From the NCBI RefSeq assembly GCF_000231115.1, contig NW_006889837.1:6168-65608 (forward strand): a stretch of 59,441 nucleotides of DNA, in the 5' to 3' direction. Both the position numbers and the translations under genes were made by a program. This document shows positions 31,465 through 40,334 of the stretch, piece by piece (the first letter of the stretch is position 1; the number at the start of each line of letters is the position of its first letter). The notes beneath the pieces are model-generated. The model did no database searches. It was not told the origin of the DNA and saw nothing but the letters and a program-made list of their open reading frames with translations. Origin of the DNA: Vittaforma corneae ATCC 50505 (Eukaryota; Microsporidia; Nosematidae).

Positions 31465-31731
31465 ATGAACGACGTGGACATTACTGAGCAAATAGACAAA
31501 GAAGTACAGGACCTTCAGGAAAAACTGAAAGATAGACTGAAAGAGGCTGAAGATTTGAGTGAACTGAACAAACAAGTTAGCCAGACAACATTCTCCTTAG
31601 AACAGCACACAAGCAGCTTACAAGAATCTGCGTACAGAACCAAATGGAAAATTATGATGGAGTATTACAAATATGTTATTGCCATTGCCGTTGTGGTTCT
31701 ACTTTTACTATTTATAATATTTAAGAGGTAA
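31465..31731 (+). CDS. Tail-anchored SNARE-like protein
   Basis: 88 residues. A heptad-patterned helix (about 5-60, including DRLKEAEDLSELNKQVSQTT) is followed by a juxtamembrane TKWK and a single C-terminal membrane span (YVIAIAVVVLLLLFIIF) ending KR. The size, heptads and tail anchor resemble a minimal synaptobrevin or Bet1-type SNARE without an N-terminal domain. I cannot assign the central ionic-layer residue, so whether it is an R- or Q-SNARE is open. It would act in vesicle fusion, in line with the Sec8-like gene 3.8 kb away. Confidence 0.6.
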   Translation: MNDVDITEQIDKEVQDLQEKLKDRLKEAEDLSELNKQVSQTTFSLEQHTSSLQESAYRTKWKIMMEYYKYVIAIAVVVLLLLFIIFKR

Positions 31732-31832
31732 ATTTAAGGCCAATGCTACCTGCCATGCCTGAAATTTTGGTTAATTTAATCTAAGGATTTAACACTAAAT
31801 TTATAGAGTTTATATAAAATTTGCTTTTAATA

Positions 31833-32189
31833 TTACTGATTTCTATCGAGCCCAAGTTTACGTATAATCATCTTTCTTTTGATGTCAAAGTCTATTTTCT
31901 TGGCAATATTGGCTATTCTCGGTGAAATTTTTGGTTCATTCTCTCTAAAATCTATCGACTCAAGCACTGTGTGGATATAGTCAAAGTCTAGAATGTACTT
32001 TCGTATTATGTTCTTCTTCTCCAAGTCGTTCTTCGTTGGTCTTGTCTGTAATTTTCTGTTCAAAAACTCCGAAACATTTTGCCTACACTGTTTCAGCACT
32101 TCAGGACTCTCATATGCCTGATCTAGCGCCCTAATTCCGGTGGGTCTTTCCAAATACTTGGATATTTCAAAGAGAATATTGCTGTTCAT
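31833..32189 (-). CDS. Small protein with an RPEL-type motif
   Basis: 118 residues. FLNRKLQTRPTKNDLEKKNIIRK (about residues 42-64) fits the RPEL consensus (L.RKL..RP....L...NI[IL]), with Asp in place of the Glu. RPEL motifs of MRTF and Phactr proteins bind monomeric actin. A weaker basic repeat (FDIKRKMIIRKLGL) ends the protein. No other domain is seen. An actin link is inference from the motif alone. The ATG at 32189 is preceded by a purine-rich stretch with no clear CCC. Confidence 0.62.
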   Translation of the reverse strand: MNSNILFEISKYLERPTGIRALDQAYESPEVLKQCRQNVSEFLNRKLQTRPTKNDLEKKNIIRKYILDFDYIHTVLESIDFRENEPKISPRIANIAKKIDFDIKRKMIIRKLGLDRNQ

Positions 32190-32561
32190 TCTCCTTGCTC
32201 CTACTGGATTTTTACCAATAAGTGTTTCAGAGCTCCTTTGTCGTTATTACTTAACCAATCATAATGAAGGTGGCAATAAATGTGAAACAAGCAACAAATG
32301 AGCACAAGTGGTACCATGAAGTGGTATAAATTACCGTATCCGCTTTATGATCAGACTAGAAATTAATGGTGCCAAGCAATATTGCATGCATCCTTATCTA
32401 TGTAATTCACTTAGAAGTTAAGCGATTAAGCTGCATATCAGTGGTAAATATACTCGTCATGTGCAAAGGATCCATTGTTGCGCAAACATAGTAGAAATGC
32501 CAACTACATAAGCAAAAACTCCTGCTTGCTCAGATTTTAACTAAATTTTTAATCCCCCTGA
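32190..32561. other. Intergenic between divergent genes; start motif at its right end
   Basis: No gene seen. At its end CTAAATTTTTAATCCCCCTGA (CCCCC 32554-32558) stands directly before the ATG at 32562, a full AAATTTTT plus CCC start signal for the exportin-like gene. Confidence 0.55.
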
Positions 32562-34724
32562 ATGCACAGACTGGAAAGATTGGCAATGGATCTTCCTTCG
32601 AATTCCGGCCTAATAAAAGAAATTGAAAAGGAAGTGGAAATTCTTGTCCAAAATGAAAGTTGTGCACCACTTTTTGAAATTCAGTCATCGAAAGTCCCAT
32701 CCGTTCACATTTTCCTGTGCAAAATTTTAGAAAAGAGGATTCGCAGGAAAACAGCGAATTTAGATTTGGACGATGAGATTCAGTTTTGCACACAACTGCT
32801 GCTGAAGAAGCCATCGTATCAGGTATGCGAGGTGTACTGCCTACTTGGGCTATACTGTTGGCCAGCCCTAATGCCTAGTTTCATAGATACGGTGATATCC
32901 ATGCTCTCAACCGAAACAGGATATCAGATCTTATTAATGTTCTTGGAAAAAGTCAATGCCGATACAACTATCGATGACAAACGTAGAACTGAGCTTAAAA
33001 AGGCCATTTCTATTATTTACAGCCACCTGGAAAGCAGCTTTGATGAAAAGTTTGCTTCCTTCATCATTCCAATTTTCACCGAGCTTTTGAAGATTCTACC
33101 AAAAAATTTCAATTTCTCCCTGGTTTTCAAAAAGGCTGCTGAATGCCCGGAAGAGACGATTTCTTTTATTAACGAAGGCCTTCCATTCATAGAGCCGAAT
33201 AAAATAACCGAAATACTTCAGTTCCTACCTGCAGATCAAGGCCTCATTCAAACCTTAGGAAGCATAAAGCTACAGAAAATAGAAAGTCCAAATAAGATAT
33301 ATGAATATGTATTTAGATCATTAGGTTCAGGCCAGGATTGTTTTGTTTCGGCTATTGATTTTTGGCAAAAGGTTTTTTCGTCAAAAACCAATGGCGCTTT
33401 GCTGGAGCCTGTTTTGACCGAGGCCCTCAAGAATTACATTAATGTTGATGAAGACTCCAAAGAAGAGGTTGATCAGCATATTTTCGGGTTTTTTTCAATT
33501 ATTTGCAAAAATTTTCCCTTTGAAACTGTGAATTTCTTAAAAATTAACGGGGACCTACTGCCCACCAGAATTTCCTCGCATTTCATTCAAAAACTGGCAA
33601 AAGCAGAAAATTCCAGTGCACTGCTGCTTTCCTTAAGCTTTAAAAACCCCTATCTAAACTGTCTTGTTAACTTTCTGAGGAACGACTCCTCCACGCCCAC
33701 GTTACTCTTTGGTCTGGATTTTACAGATAAAGAGAATGTAAAGCTGGGCTTGATGATCCTCGAAAAGTATCCATTTACATCCGAACAACTCATGTATGTT
33801 TTAAAAATGTGTGAAAACTCGTGTCTGAATGCAAATGAAATCAAGGTTGATTGCTATCTAAAGCTTGGTATTCACGAATCTTTTGGTAGCAACTGGAGCA
33901 TGGACGATGTGATTAAGTATTTTTATTATCTTAAAAAGAATCCAGGAGAATACTCTAGATATAAAGACTATTTCTACTCCCTCTTTCTTAGAAATGCCCC
34001 ATTTGACAGGTGTTTCTCAATTATTGAAAAGATAGGTGACATTCCTGGGGTTATTCTGCAGGATATCTATGAGAAAATGGACAAGTATCTCTACATTGAT
34101 CTCTGCTGCCTTAATAACGATCTTTTAATCTCTTTAGACAATCCAAAGCCGTATATTGAAAAAGAAGTTGTAAGATTTGTCACAGAATGGAACTCAATTT
34201 CGGATCACAAAGATTATTACCAGGCACTCAAGTCACTTCTGACCATATTTTCAGCCAAGATTGACACTGTTCCCATCATAGACAATCTCCTTGACTTGCT
34301 TCAGATTGATTCCAGTATCGTTCTAAACAAAGTTATTTCTATCTTGAGCTCATACAAAGGCCCTTACAACGTCAATAAAGCAGTCTATTATCTAATGTGT
34401 GCATATAATAACCCCAGCGTTTCTGATTCACATCCCTTAATTTCAGGATTGCTTACAGACTGTATGCTTCGTGAGGACGGACCGGTTGCCTTCAGCAGCC
34501 TTTTAAGTGTTGATATTAATAGATGCTGCGATATTAGGCAACAAATCCTGAAGGTCAATAAGAAAACAGCCCAAAATATGGTCAGGGATCTTATTAAAGA
34601 TTTCAAGGGCAAGCCCTTCAGTAAAATGTTTCAAGATGGACTTAAAGTTACAAAGCAGGACTTTTTACCACCAAAAGCCAAGGATGAGTACGACTATGAC
34701 TTAAAGAATGCTAACTTCGTATAG
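32562..34724 (+). CDS. Exportin-like karyopherin (HEAT repeat)
   Basis: 720 residues, helical throughout with HEAT-type repeats. YQVCEVYCLLGLYCWPALMPSFIDTVISML, then LLMFLEKVNADTTIDDKRRTELKKAISIIYSHL, resembles the exportin region 'EWP..WP.....L....LL..L.EDV.....L...RR..I...L......I...L' of Xpo1 and Xpo5 (exportin N-terminal-like region). The C-terminus (VRDLIKDFKGKPFSKMFQDGLKVTKQDFLPPK) is basic. Exportins carry cargo out of the nucleus with RanGTP; the RanGAP that ends the cycle is encoded at 5.1-6.2 kb. It is shorter than the usual 1000-1200 residues. The class (Xpo1, Xpo5/Msn5, Xpot) cannot be set by eye. Confidence 0.6.
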   Translation: MHRLERLAMDLPSNSGLIKEIEKEVEILVQNESCAPLFEIQSSKVPSVHIFLCKILEKRIRRKTANLDLDDEIQFCTQLLLKKPSYQVCEVYCLLGLYCWPALMPSFIDTVISMLSTETGYQILLMFLEKVNADTTIDDKRRTELKKAISIIYSHLESSFDEKFASFIIPIFTELLKILPKNFNFSLVFKKAAECPEETISFINEGLPFIEPNKITEILQFLPADQGLIQTLGSIKLQKIESPNKIYEYVFRSLGSGQDCFVSAIDFWQKVFSSKTNGALLEPVLTEALKNYINVDEDSKEEVDQHIFGFFSIICKNFPFETVNFLKINGDLLPTRISSHFIQKLAKAENSSALLLSLSFKNPYLNCLVNFLRNDSSTPTLLFGLDFTDKENVKLGLMILEKYPFTSEQLMYVLKMCENSCLNANEIKVDCYLKLGIHESFGSNWSMDDVIKYFYYLKKNPGEYSRYKDYFYSLFLRNAPFDRCFSIIEKIGDIPGVILQDIYEKMDKYLYIDLCCLNNDLLISLDNPKPYIEKEVVRFVTEWNSISDHKDYYQALKSLLTIFSAKIDTVPIIDNLLDLLQIDSSIVLNKVISILSSYKGPYNVNKAVYYLMCAYNNPSVSDSHPLISGLLTDCMLREDGPVAFSSLLSVDINRCCDIRQQILKVNKKTAQNMVRDLIKDFKGKPFSKMFQDGLKVTKQDFLPPKAKDEYDYDLKNANFV

Positions 34725-34827
34725 AATGACTAGTTGGCGAAGGATCAGAATAAATTATTTAATATGATGTGCAATTGGCCATCTAAAGCTAGTCACAGCG
34801 AGATTAGCAATAACGCATTTAATAATA

Positions 34828-35394
34828 TCAGTTTATTTTGTGATCTTGTTCGTTTTTGGCCAGTTCCTTGGATTCGAACTGTCCTAAAATTGTCAGGTTT
34901 CTTTCCATGGGTCTAATGTCTTTTGCTTTTAATATTTCAGTAGCCTTTTCATCAGCTGGCTGCCCTTCAGAAAGAACCTTGTAGTCCTCAAGCAAATGAA
35001 ACATAGATCCTCTCTTTTCAATCGGCATTAAAATAGAAGCCAGTTTTGGATTTTTAACTATACCTGCGGATATAACAAAATCCACAGGGGAAACCTCACC
35101 CGCTTTTATAAATGTATTGCACTTGAATGAGATAACCTTTTCAAGCTCAGAGCCATCTATGAAAATCAAAAAGAAGCTTTTCTCAAAGCTCAGCTGCGGA
35201 TAGTTCTTTTGAAGAAGAGATTTTTTAGCAAATATAACTTTGCCCCTCAATAAAGATCGAAGCCTTTGTATGCATTGTGTTTTTATGTCTGTGTTTTCTA
35301 CGACTACGACCGTGCTGTACTTGCTTAAATATGCTTGGATTTTTCGGACACCCTCGATCTTTTCCTCTTTGGATTTTTTAGAAAGCTCCGCCAT
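34828..35394 (-). CDS. MRT4: Ribosome assembly factor Mrt4
   Basis: 188 residues from MAELSKKSKEEKIEGVRKIQ. It is a P0-like L10 domain without the acidic P-stalk tail. RSLLRGKVIFAKKSLLQKNYPQ corresponds to the family 'RMFFGKNKVM' region, and KRGSMFHLLEDYKVLSEGQPADEKATEILK to the '[28 protein letters not shown]' region of human MRTO4. Mrt4 holds the P0 site on nascent 60S subunits in the nucleolus until exchange. The frame is open upstream to 35496, but the ATG at 35394 follows AAAATTTC...GTATCC and fits the family start. Confidence 0.82.
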   Translation of the reverse strand: MAELSKKSKEEKIEGVRKIQAYLSKYSTVVVVENTDIKTQCIQRLRSLLRGKVIFAKKSLLQKNYPQLSFEKSFFLIFIDGSELEKVISFKCNTFIKAGEVSPVDFVISAGIVKNPKLASILMPIEKRGSMFHLLEDYKVLSEGQPADEKATEILKAKDIRPMERNLTILGQFESKELAKNEQDHKIN

Positions 35395-35496
35395 GGATAC
35401 AAATTTTTTAGAAATTTTAGCATAAATGGCTTCATCTATAAACAGATAGAAATTTTTCAAATGTTGTGTATTTATTACAAATGCATCAAGCTGCAA

Positions 35497-35988
35497 TCAT
35501 TGTTGATTATTCTCATGTATGCCGTCCTCAAAGATCTGATTCTGCTGTAACGCAGTGTTTTCATGTGCCAATGTTTCCTGGAATGGATACTTTTCTAGAA
35601 AGGCATGCGGCACATACTGTTCTTTATCGCCGCCATAGCTACTGCTGACATAGCCGTTGCTGGGAACAATGTAGGTCAGGAAGTCGTACATCGAGGATGT
35701 CTTGACTGCAAAGTTAATATCGTTTGACTGCAGAATCTTCCTTCTCCCGTCTTCTGTGCTCATCCATGCACGGACAGTCAGTTCCTGGATAAACACTTCC
35801 GTTATGAGTGAAAAAAGAATAGGGACCTCCGCAGCCACCATTTTAACATCCTCCTCTACCTTCATGAGTCTTTTGATTCTGGCCAGTGGAAGCTTGAAGG
35901 ATCTGTTGCGGGCACTGTGTGATGAAGCCCTGCTGAATGCATTCTTCCAAAATAGAGCAATTTTCTTTGAATACGACGAGTCCTGCAT
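35497..35988 (-). CDS. HAP5: CCAAT-binding factor subunit NF-YC/Hap5
   Basis: 163 residues from the ATG at 35988, which follows ATTCCCAAGCT. The histone fold is diagnostic: LPLARIKRLMKVEEDVKMVAAEVPILFSLITEVFIQELTVRAW, then DINFAVKTSSMYDFLTYIVP, aligned to NF-YC [27 protein letters not shown] and DFLIDIVP. It pairs with NF-YB/Hap3 and recruits NF-YA to CCAAT boxes. The N-terminal 30 residues are basic and the C-terminal 55 are glutamine/asparagine-rich. Transcribed in the same direction as Mrt4, 102 bases upstream of it. Confidence 0.92.
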   Translation of the reverse strand: MQDSSYSKKIALFWKNAFSRASSHSARNRSFKLPLARIKRLMKVEEDVKMVAAEVPILFSLITEVFIQELTVRAWMSTEDGRRKILQSNDINFAVKTSSMYDFLTYIVPSNGYVSSSYGGDKEQYVPHAFLEKYPFQETLAHENTALQQNQIFEDGIHENNQQ

Positions 35989-36387
35989 AGCTTGGGAATG
36001 CGAGAATTCCAAAAATAATAAAAGATGAAACAGTTTCGTTTTGAAAGCAGAAGACTACCCAAAACATAGGAAGAAAGCTGCATTTACTTAGTAAACATCG
36101 CTCTACAGAGTGCTCTATTAAAATTAGGTAGTAAAGATACACAGATCATTTTATGCCGCATTCCCTAATATTCTCACGGCTTGCCATTTTCATGCAATAA
36201 AATTCGTGTTTTAATATCTAAATTACTACTTTCCATTTAGGTATATGCTGAATATCTTCCTCAATTGCTCAGATCAAATGCTTGGAAAATATCCATGTCG
36301 TCCCGCTCTTTTATTCTGCCCAATAGCCATTGGCTTGATTATTTTTCATCATTCTGTAAATTTTGTCATATTCTGGATTCCTCCCCG

Positions 36388-38607
36388 ATGGCAAAGAGAA
36401 GATTAGAAGAATCTGAGGAGATGAGTGAACATATCCAGGAATCAGAAACAACCATCAATTCAAGCTTTGTTGAAGATATAGTGGCTAGTTCTGTTGATTT
36501 AGAAGACTTTGGAACTGCGAAAGAGGAAGACTTTGATGATGATGTGCCTACTCAGCCAAATATCGAAGTGACCGTTCCTCCGCTTCTAACATCGACTGTT
36601 TTCCAACTAGAGCTGTCAAATTTGCTTGTAGAATTCCTCGGAAAGTCTGAAAAGTACATCAAAGCTATAAAAGCTATGTGTTCTCTCAATTTTGAATCGA
36701 TTGAAATTGAGTTCGAAGACTTAAGACCGTTCCATGATAGCCTTGAAAAAGACCCTGTAAACTTCATTAAAGTGCTTGGAGATGCTCTTGGTAAGGTAAC
36801 TCGTGGATATTTTCCAAATTACCATTTAATTAAGCCAATCATTCATGGAAGGATTGTGAATCTACCGATAATTGAAAAGATCAGAGATCTTAGAAACGCT
36901 CATTTGAATAAGCTGATAAGAATCAATGGCGTAGTTACGAGGAGATCGGGCGTGTTTTCTTTATACTCAATTGTTAAGTTTACCTGTACCAAATGTAAGG
37001 CTACGTTTGGGCCTTTTGTAGGACAAGATATTAAGCCTACAGCATGTTTTGAGTGTCAATGCTCAGGACCGTTTATTATTAACACCAACGAAACCGTCTA
37101 CAAGGACTTTCAGAAAATTAACGTTCAGGAGATACCCGGAACAGTCCCCTCTGGCTCTCTTCCAAGGTCTAAGGAGGTACTATTGTACTTTGATCTTATA
37201 GATTGCTGCAAACCAGGAGATGAAATAGATATTGTTGGGGTATATCAAAATAATTTTTCAATAAGCTTGAACATTAAAAATGGATTTCCGGTGTTTTCTA
37301 CAATGATTGAAGCATCGAGTATTAAGAAGAAGATTACAAAGCTGGAAATGACAGAGGAGGATATAAAAGAAATAAGGGAGATTGCGCGGAACCCCAGTGT
37401 TATCGATATTTTGATTGACAACATTGCGCCATCTATCTATGGGCATCGAGACATAAAAACAGCAATACTTCTAGCTATGGTGGGCGGCCAGTCTAAGGAG
37501 AAAAATGGAATGAGAATTAGGGGAGATATCAATGTGCTTCTCATGGGAGATCCAGGCACTGCCAAGTCCCAGTTCTTGAGATACGTGGAAAAGACCAGTT
37601 ATCGTGCTGTAATTTCAACTGGTCAGGGATCTTCTGCAGTAGGACTCACAGCAAGTGTACAAAAAGATCCAGTAACCAAGGAATGGACATTGGAAGGTGG
37701 TGCATTGGTTCTGGCTGATCGAGGCGTCTGTCTGATTGATGAGTTTGATAAAATGAATGATACTGACAGGACGAGTATTCATGAAGCCATGGAACAGCAA
37801 TCTATTAGCATTTCTAAGGCTGGGATAGTGGCTACTCTCCATGCCAGATGCTCGGTAATTGCAGCGGCCAATCCAGTCAGGGGCAAGTACAATCCGGCGA
37901 TATCATTTGCCCAAAATATTAATCTTTCAGATCCAATCATCTCCAGGTTCGATCTGCTCTGTGTGGTTAAAGACACAATAGATAAGACCGAAGACACAAA
38001 AATGGCTGAGTTTATTCTCAATTCTCACAGTGCTGGCAAATCAGCTCCGACAAATACTCTGCGATCCAATGGTAAGATGTCACAAGAGCTACTTAAGAAG
38101 TATATTTTGTATGCTAGGAATAACATTGAGCCAGCCATCTCTACAATTGATATTAAAAAGATTAGTCATCTTTATGCTGACTTGAGAAAGGAAAGCTTAA
38201 ATTCAGGAATCCCCATAACTGTCAGGCATATTGAATCTATCATTAGAATAAGCGAAGGATTCGCCAAGCTACGTCTTTCAAACTCTGTTTCAAGGGGTGA
38301 CATTGATAGAGCCATTTCTCTGACACTTGAGTCATTCCTGAATGCCCAGAGGTATTCTGTAAGTAAGCAGCTGAAGAAGAAGTTCAGTAGATACTTCGAG
38401 GAGAATGGTGATGATTTGATGATATTTTTGTTGAAGCAAATGGTTGCAGAAAGGCTTGCAGCTGTTGGAACTGAGAATATCAAAAAGATTGAATTTGAAG
38501 CCAGATGTTCAAATAATGGGCTTAGCGTAAACGACAGGTTTTACAGCAGCCCAAGATTTGTTGACGAAGGATTTGCACTAAGAGGAGACAGAATATGCAG
38601 GACATGA
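36388..38607 (+). CDS. MCM2: Replicative helicase subunit MCM2
   Basis: 739 residues. The zinc finger CTKCKATFGPF...CFECQC, LIRINGVVTRRSGVF, QEIPGTVPSGSLPRSKEVLL and KNGFPVFSTMIEASSI are MCM2-type signatures. Walker A is GDPGTAKSQF, Walker B CLIDEFDKMND and the arginine finger SRFDLL. The C-terminal winged helix (LMIFLLKQMVAERLAAVG) resembles MCM2 LFYILKQLVAEQ. The acidic N-terminal extension is shortened (yeast 868). It forms the MCM2-7 ring with Mcm5 at the gate. The frame is open upstream to 36265, but the ATG at 36388 follows CTCCCCG and starts the acidic tail. Confidence 0.96.
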   Translation: MAKRRLEESEEMSEHIQESETTINSSFVEDIVASSVDLEDFGTAKEEDFDDDVPTQPNIEVTVPPLLTSTVFQLELSNLLVEFLGKSEKYIKAIKAMCSLNFESIEIEFEDLRPFHDSLEKDPVNFIKVLGDALGKVTRGYFPNYHLIKPIIHGRIVNLPIIEKIRDLRNAHLNKLIRINGVVTRRSGVFSLYSIVKFTCTKCKATFGPFVGQDIKPTACFECQCSGPFIINTNETVYKDFQKINVQEIPGTVPSGSLPRSKEVLLYFDLIDCCKPGDEIDIVGVYQNNFSISLNIKNGFPVFSTMIEASSIKKKITKLEMTEEDIKEIREIARNPSVIDILIDNIAPSIYGHRDIKTAILLAMVGGQSKEKNGMRIRGDINVLLMGDPGTAKSQFLRYVEKTSYRAVISTGQGSSAVGLTASVQKDPVTKEWTLEGGALVLADRGVCLIDEFDKMNDTDRTSIHEAMEQQSISISKAGIVATLHARCSVIAAANPVRGKYNPAISFAQNINLSDPIISRFDLLCVVKDTIDKTEDTKMAEFILNSHSAGKSAPTNTLRSNGKMSQELLKKYILYARNNIEPAISTIDIKKISHLYADLRKESLNSGIPITVRHIESIIRISEGFAKLRLSNSVSRGDIDRAISLTLESFLNAQRYSVSKQLKKKFSRYFEENGDDLMIFLLKQMVAERLAAVGTENIKKIEFEARCSNNGLSVNDRFYSSPRFVDEGFALRGDRICRT

Positions 38608-38951
38608 GTAAATTGCTGTTTTATTTAAACTTAGCTTTCTTTCATATAATTGGAGTAGTGGCAAGAACGATCAAAACCTGTATAGCTTGCTAGGAACTTT
38701 TTAGATATCTTTGCATATTCCTATTTAAAGTGCTATTCAAAAAAGGAGATTCATGGTATTGTAGCATGAGTTCTAAGGTTTGCCATTTTGTAGAAAATAG
38801 CACCGATCTTTTCCTCGTGCAAGCTTCAACGATCCTTTTATAAAGTGTATGAAAATATCAATGGCTATGCAACTTTCATTAACTCCAAGCGTTGTTTTGG
38901 ATGTATTTGTGTAGCATTTGCTGATTTAAAGTTTTTTATTTTTTTCCCCAG
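38608..38951. other. Intergenic between two plus-strand genes
   Basis: 344 bases. Nothing recognised except TTTTTCCCCAG directly before the ATG at 38952 (CCCC 38946-38949). A 75-codon frame at 38845-39072 overlaps the next gene and looks like chance. Confidence 0.45.
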
Positions 38952-39830
38952 ATGTTCACTTCTTCCAGCTTTCCATTTAAATTTGCCTCGTACAGAAAGA
39001 ACATGGCCTCTTCAAAGAGCAGAGCCACACTTCTTACAAGCTTTTCCTGTTCCCACTACCCTCTTGTGGTGATGATCGGCTCCATGTTTGAAGATCAGCT
39101 TGTTCTTTGTAAAAAAGACTCCGACGATAGGCTCATGGTGGAGGACTTGGCCATAGAGTGCGAAAATCATGAAATGACGCTGGAAAATTTTATAGATAAC
39201 TTCAAGAAGAGCGATGGGTTGGATTTTATAGTGATTAGAGCGCCGGCATACTTTTTAATTACACGGCAAAGGGAGGGTAAGGTTAAAATATACATGACAA
39301 GTTCAGAAAACTACGTCGAGGTATTTTCGGATCCTGAGGAGTTCTTTGGAAAGTATCAAGAGGTAAATAAAAACTATTCATGCATATTCGATATAGACAT
39401 TCTTGGGGAGAGTAGCATAGAAAAAAATGGCAAAGAGGCTGCCGGGCCAGATGAAGTAGATGAGACCGTAATAGAGCTAGAAGAGCCCATTAATGATGAG
39501 CAGTTTAATAAAATCATTGAAGAAGACCCGAATCTCCGAGTTATCAGGATTGGGAAGCTCAAAGAAGATGTTCTTGAGTTTTTAAGGTTTCCGTTGGAGG
39601 CCATGAGTACTGACAAACTAAGTAAGATTTTGGTTGCAGCAGACGACAGTGCCTATTCTTATATCGAAATACTGGGCAAGACCAAGATTGCTGGAGTGAG
39701 AAAAGAAAATGAAATTGTTTGGTTTGTAGAGGTGTCATGTGGTCCTTCTGAGGAGCACGAGTATATAAAAGAGCTGAATACACTGTTTTTGCCATTCCTT
39801 GGCCATGAAGACGGAGAATCTGAAGCATGA
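38952..39830 (+). CDS. Hypothetical acidic protein
   Basis: 292 residues, family not recognised. The first 40 residues are Ser/Phe-rich (possible targeting region), and from MIGSMFEDQLV the protein is acidic. Two related-looking blocks occur: MTLENFIDNFKKSDGLDFIVIRAPAYFLI and the later VLEFLRFPLEAMSTDKLSKILVAADD. There is no membrane span and no catalytic motif I can name. The start at 38952 is preferred because of the CCCCAG immediately before it; an internal ATG at 39075 is an alternative. Confidence 0.62.
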   Translation: MFTSSSFPFKFASYRKNMASSKSRATLLTSFSCSHYPLVVMIGSMFEDQLVLCKKDSDDRLMVEDLAIECENHEMTLENFIDNFKKSDGLDFIVIRAPAYFLITRQREGKVKIYMTSSENYVEVFSDPEEFFGKYQEVNKNYSCIFDIDILGESSIEKNGKEAAGPDEVDETVIELEEPINDEQFNKIIEEDPNLRVIRIGKLKEDVLEFLRFPLEAMSTDKLSKILVAADDSAYSYIEILGKTKIAGVRKENEIVWFVEVSCGPSEEHEYIKELNTLFLPFLGHEDGESEA

Positions 39831-40334
39831 TCAGACAAGATACACAAATATTAAATTAAACCATTCGTAAATTATCTAGCTAGTTTTATACATTTTATTA
39901 CAAATGTGCTTTTTGTTCATGCATTTTTAGAAAATATCCAACCACTGCATGGTCCTATCAAAATACTCGATATTTCGTTTTTCGACTCTGCCACTGGGTT
40001 TTGCATTTCTGAAAATGAAATTCTATGCATTGCGTCTTCTCCTTAAACTATGCCGTCTTTTAAACACCTAATAATTCGATCGATGGATGGCAACTGTGCA
40101 TAATTCCAACGCATCTTGGAAAGCATATACGCACTGGTGATAGCCTGGTTATGGCATCGAAACACTCATTCATAGTGCAACGACATCTGAAAAATTTTTG
40201 CATAAATAGAAAATTTCGTTTCTATTTTTCAGAAAGCTTGGCAATGCTGGATAGTTTGCTTTTTAAACAGTAACTTTTAAGTCAAATTTTTATTTTTCTT
40301 TTGTTAAATTTTATTTTTTCACCCTCTCGGAAAA
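39831..40334. other. Intergenic with a 9-bp hairpin
   Basis: 504 bases without a coding frame. AAATAGAAA (40204-40212) and TTTCTATTT (40219-40227) form a perfect 9-bp stem with a six-base loop, followed by a pyrimidine run. It lies 108 bases before the transporter ATG. It could be a small structured RNA or chance in AT-rich DNA. CACCCTCTCGGAAAA precedes the next ATG. Confidence 0.45.

Noticed and set aside
31465..31731. Claim of an R-to-Q swap in a synaptobrevin zero layer
   Set aside because: The zero-layer position shifts by four residues depending on which end is aligned, so no residue can be assigned by eye.
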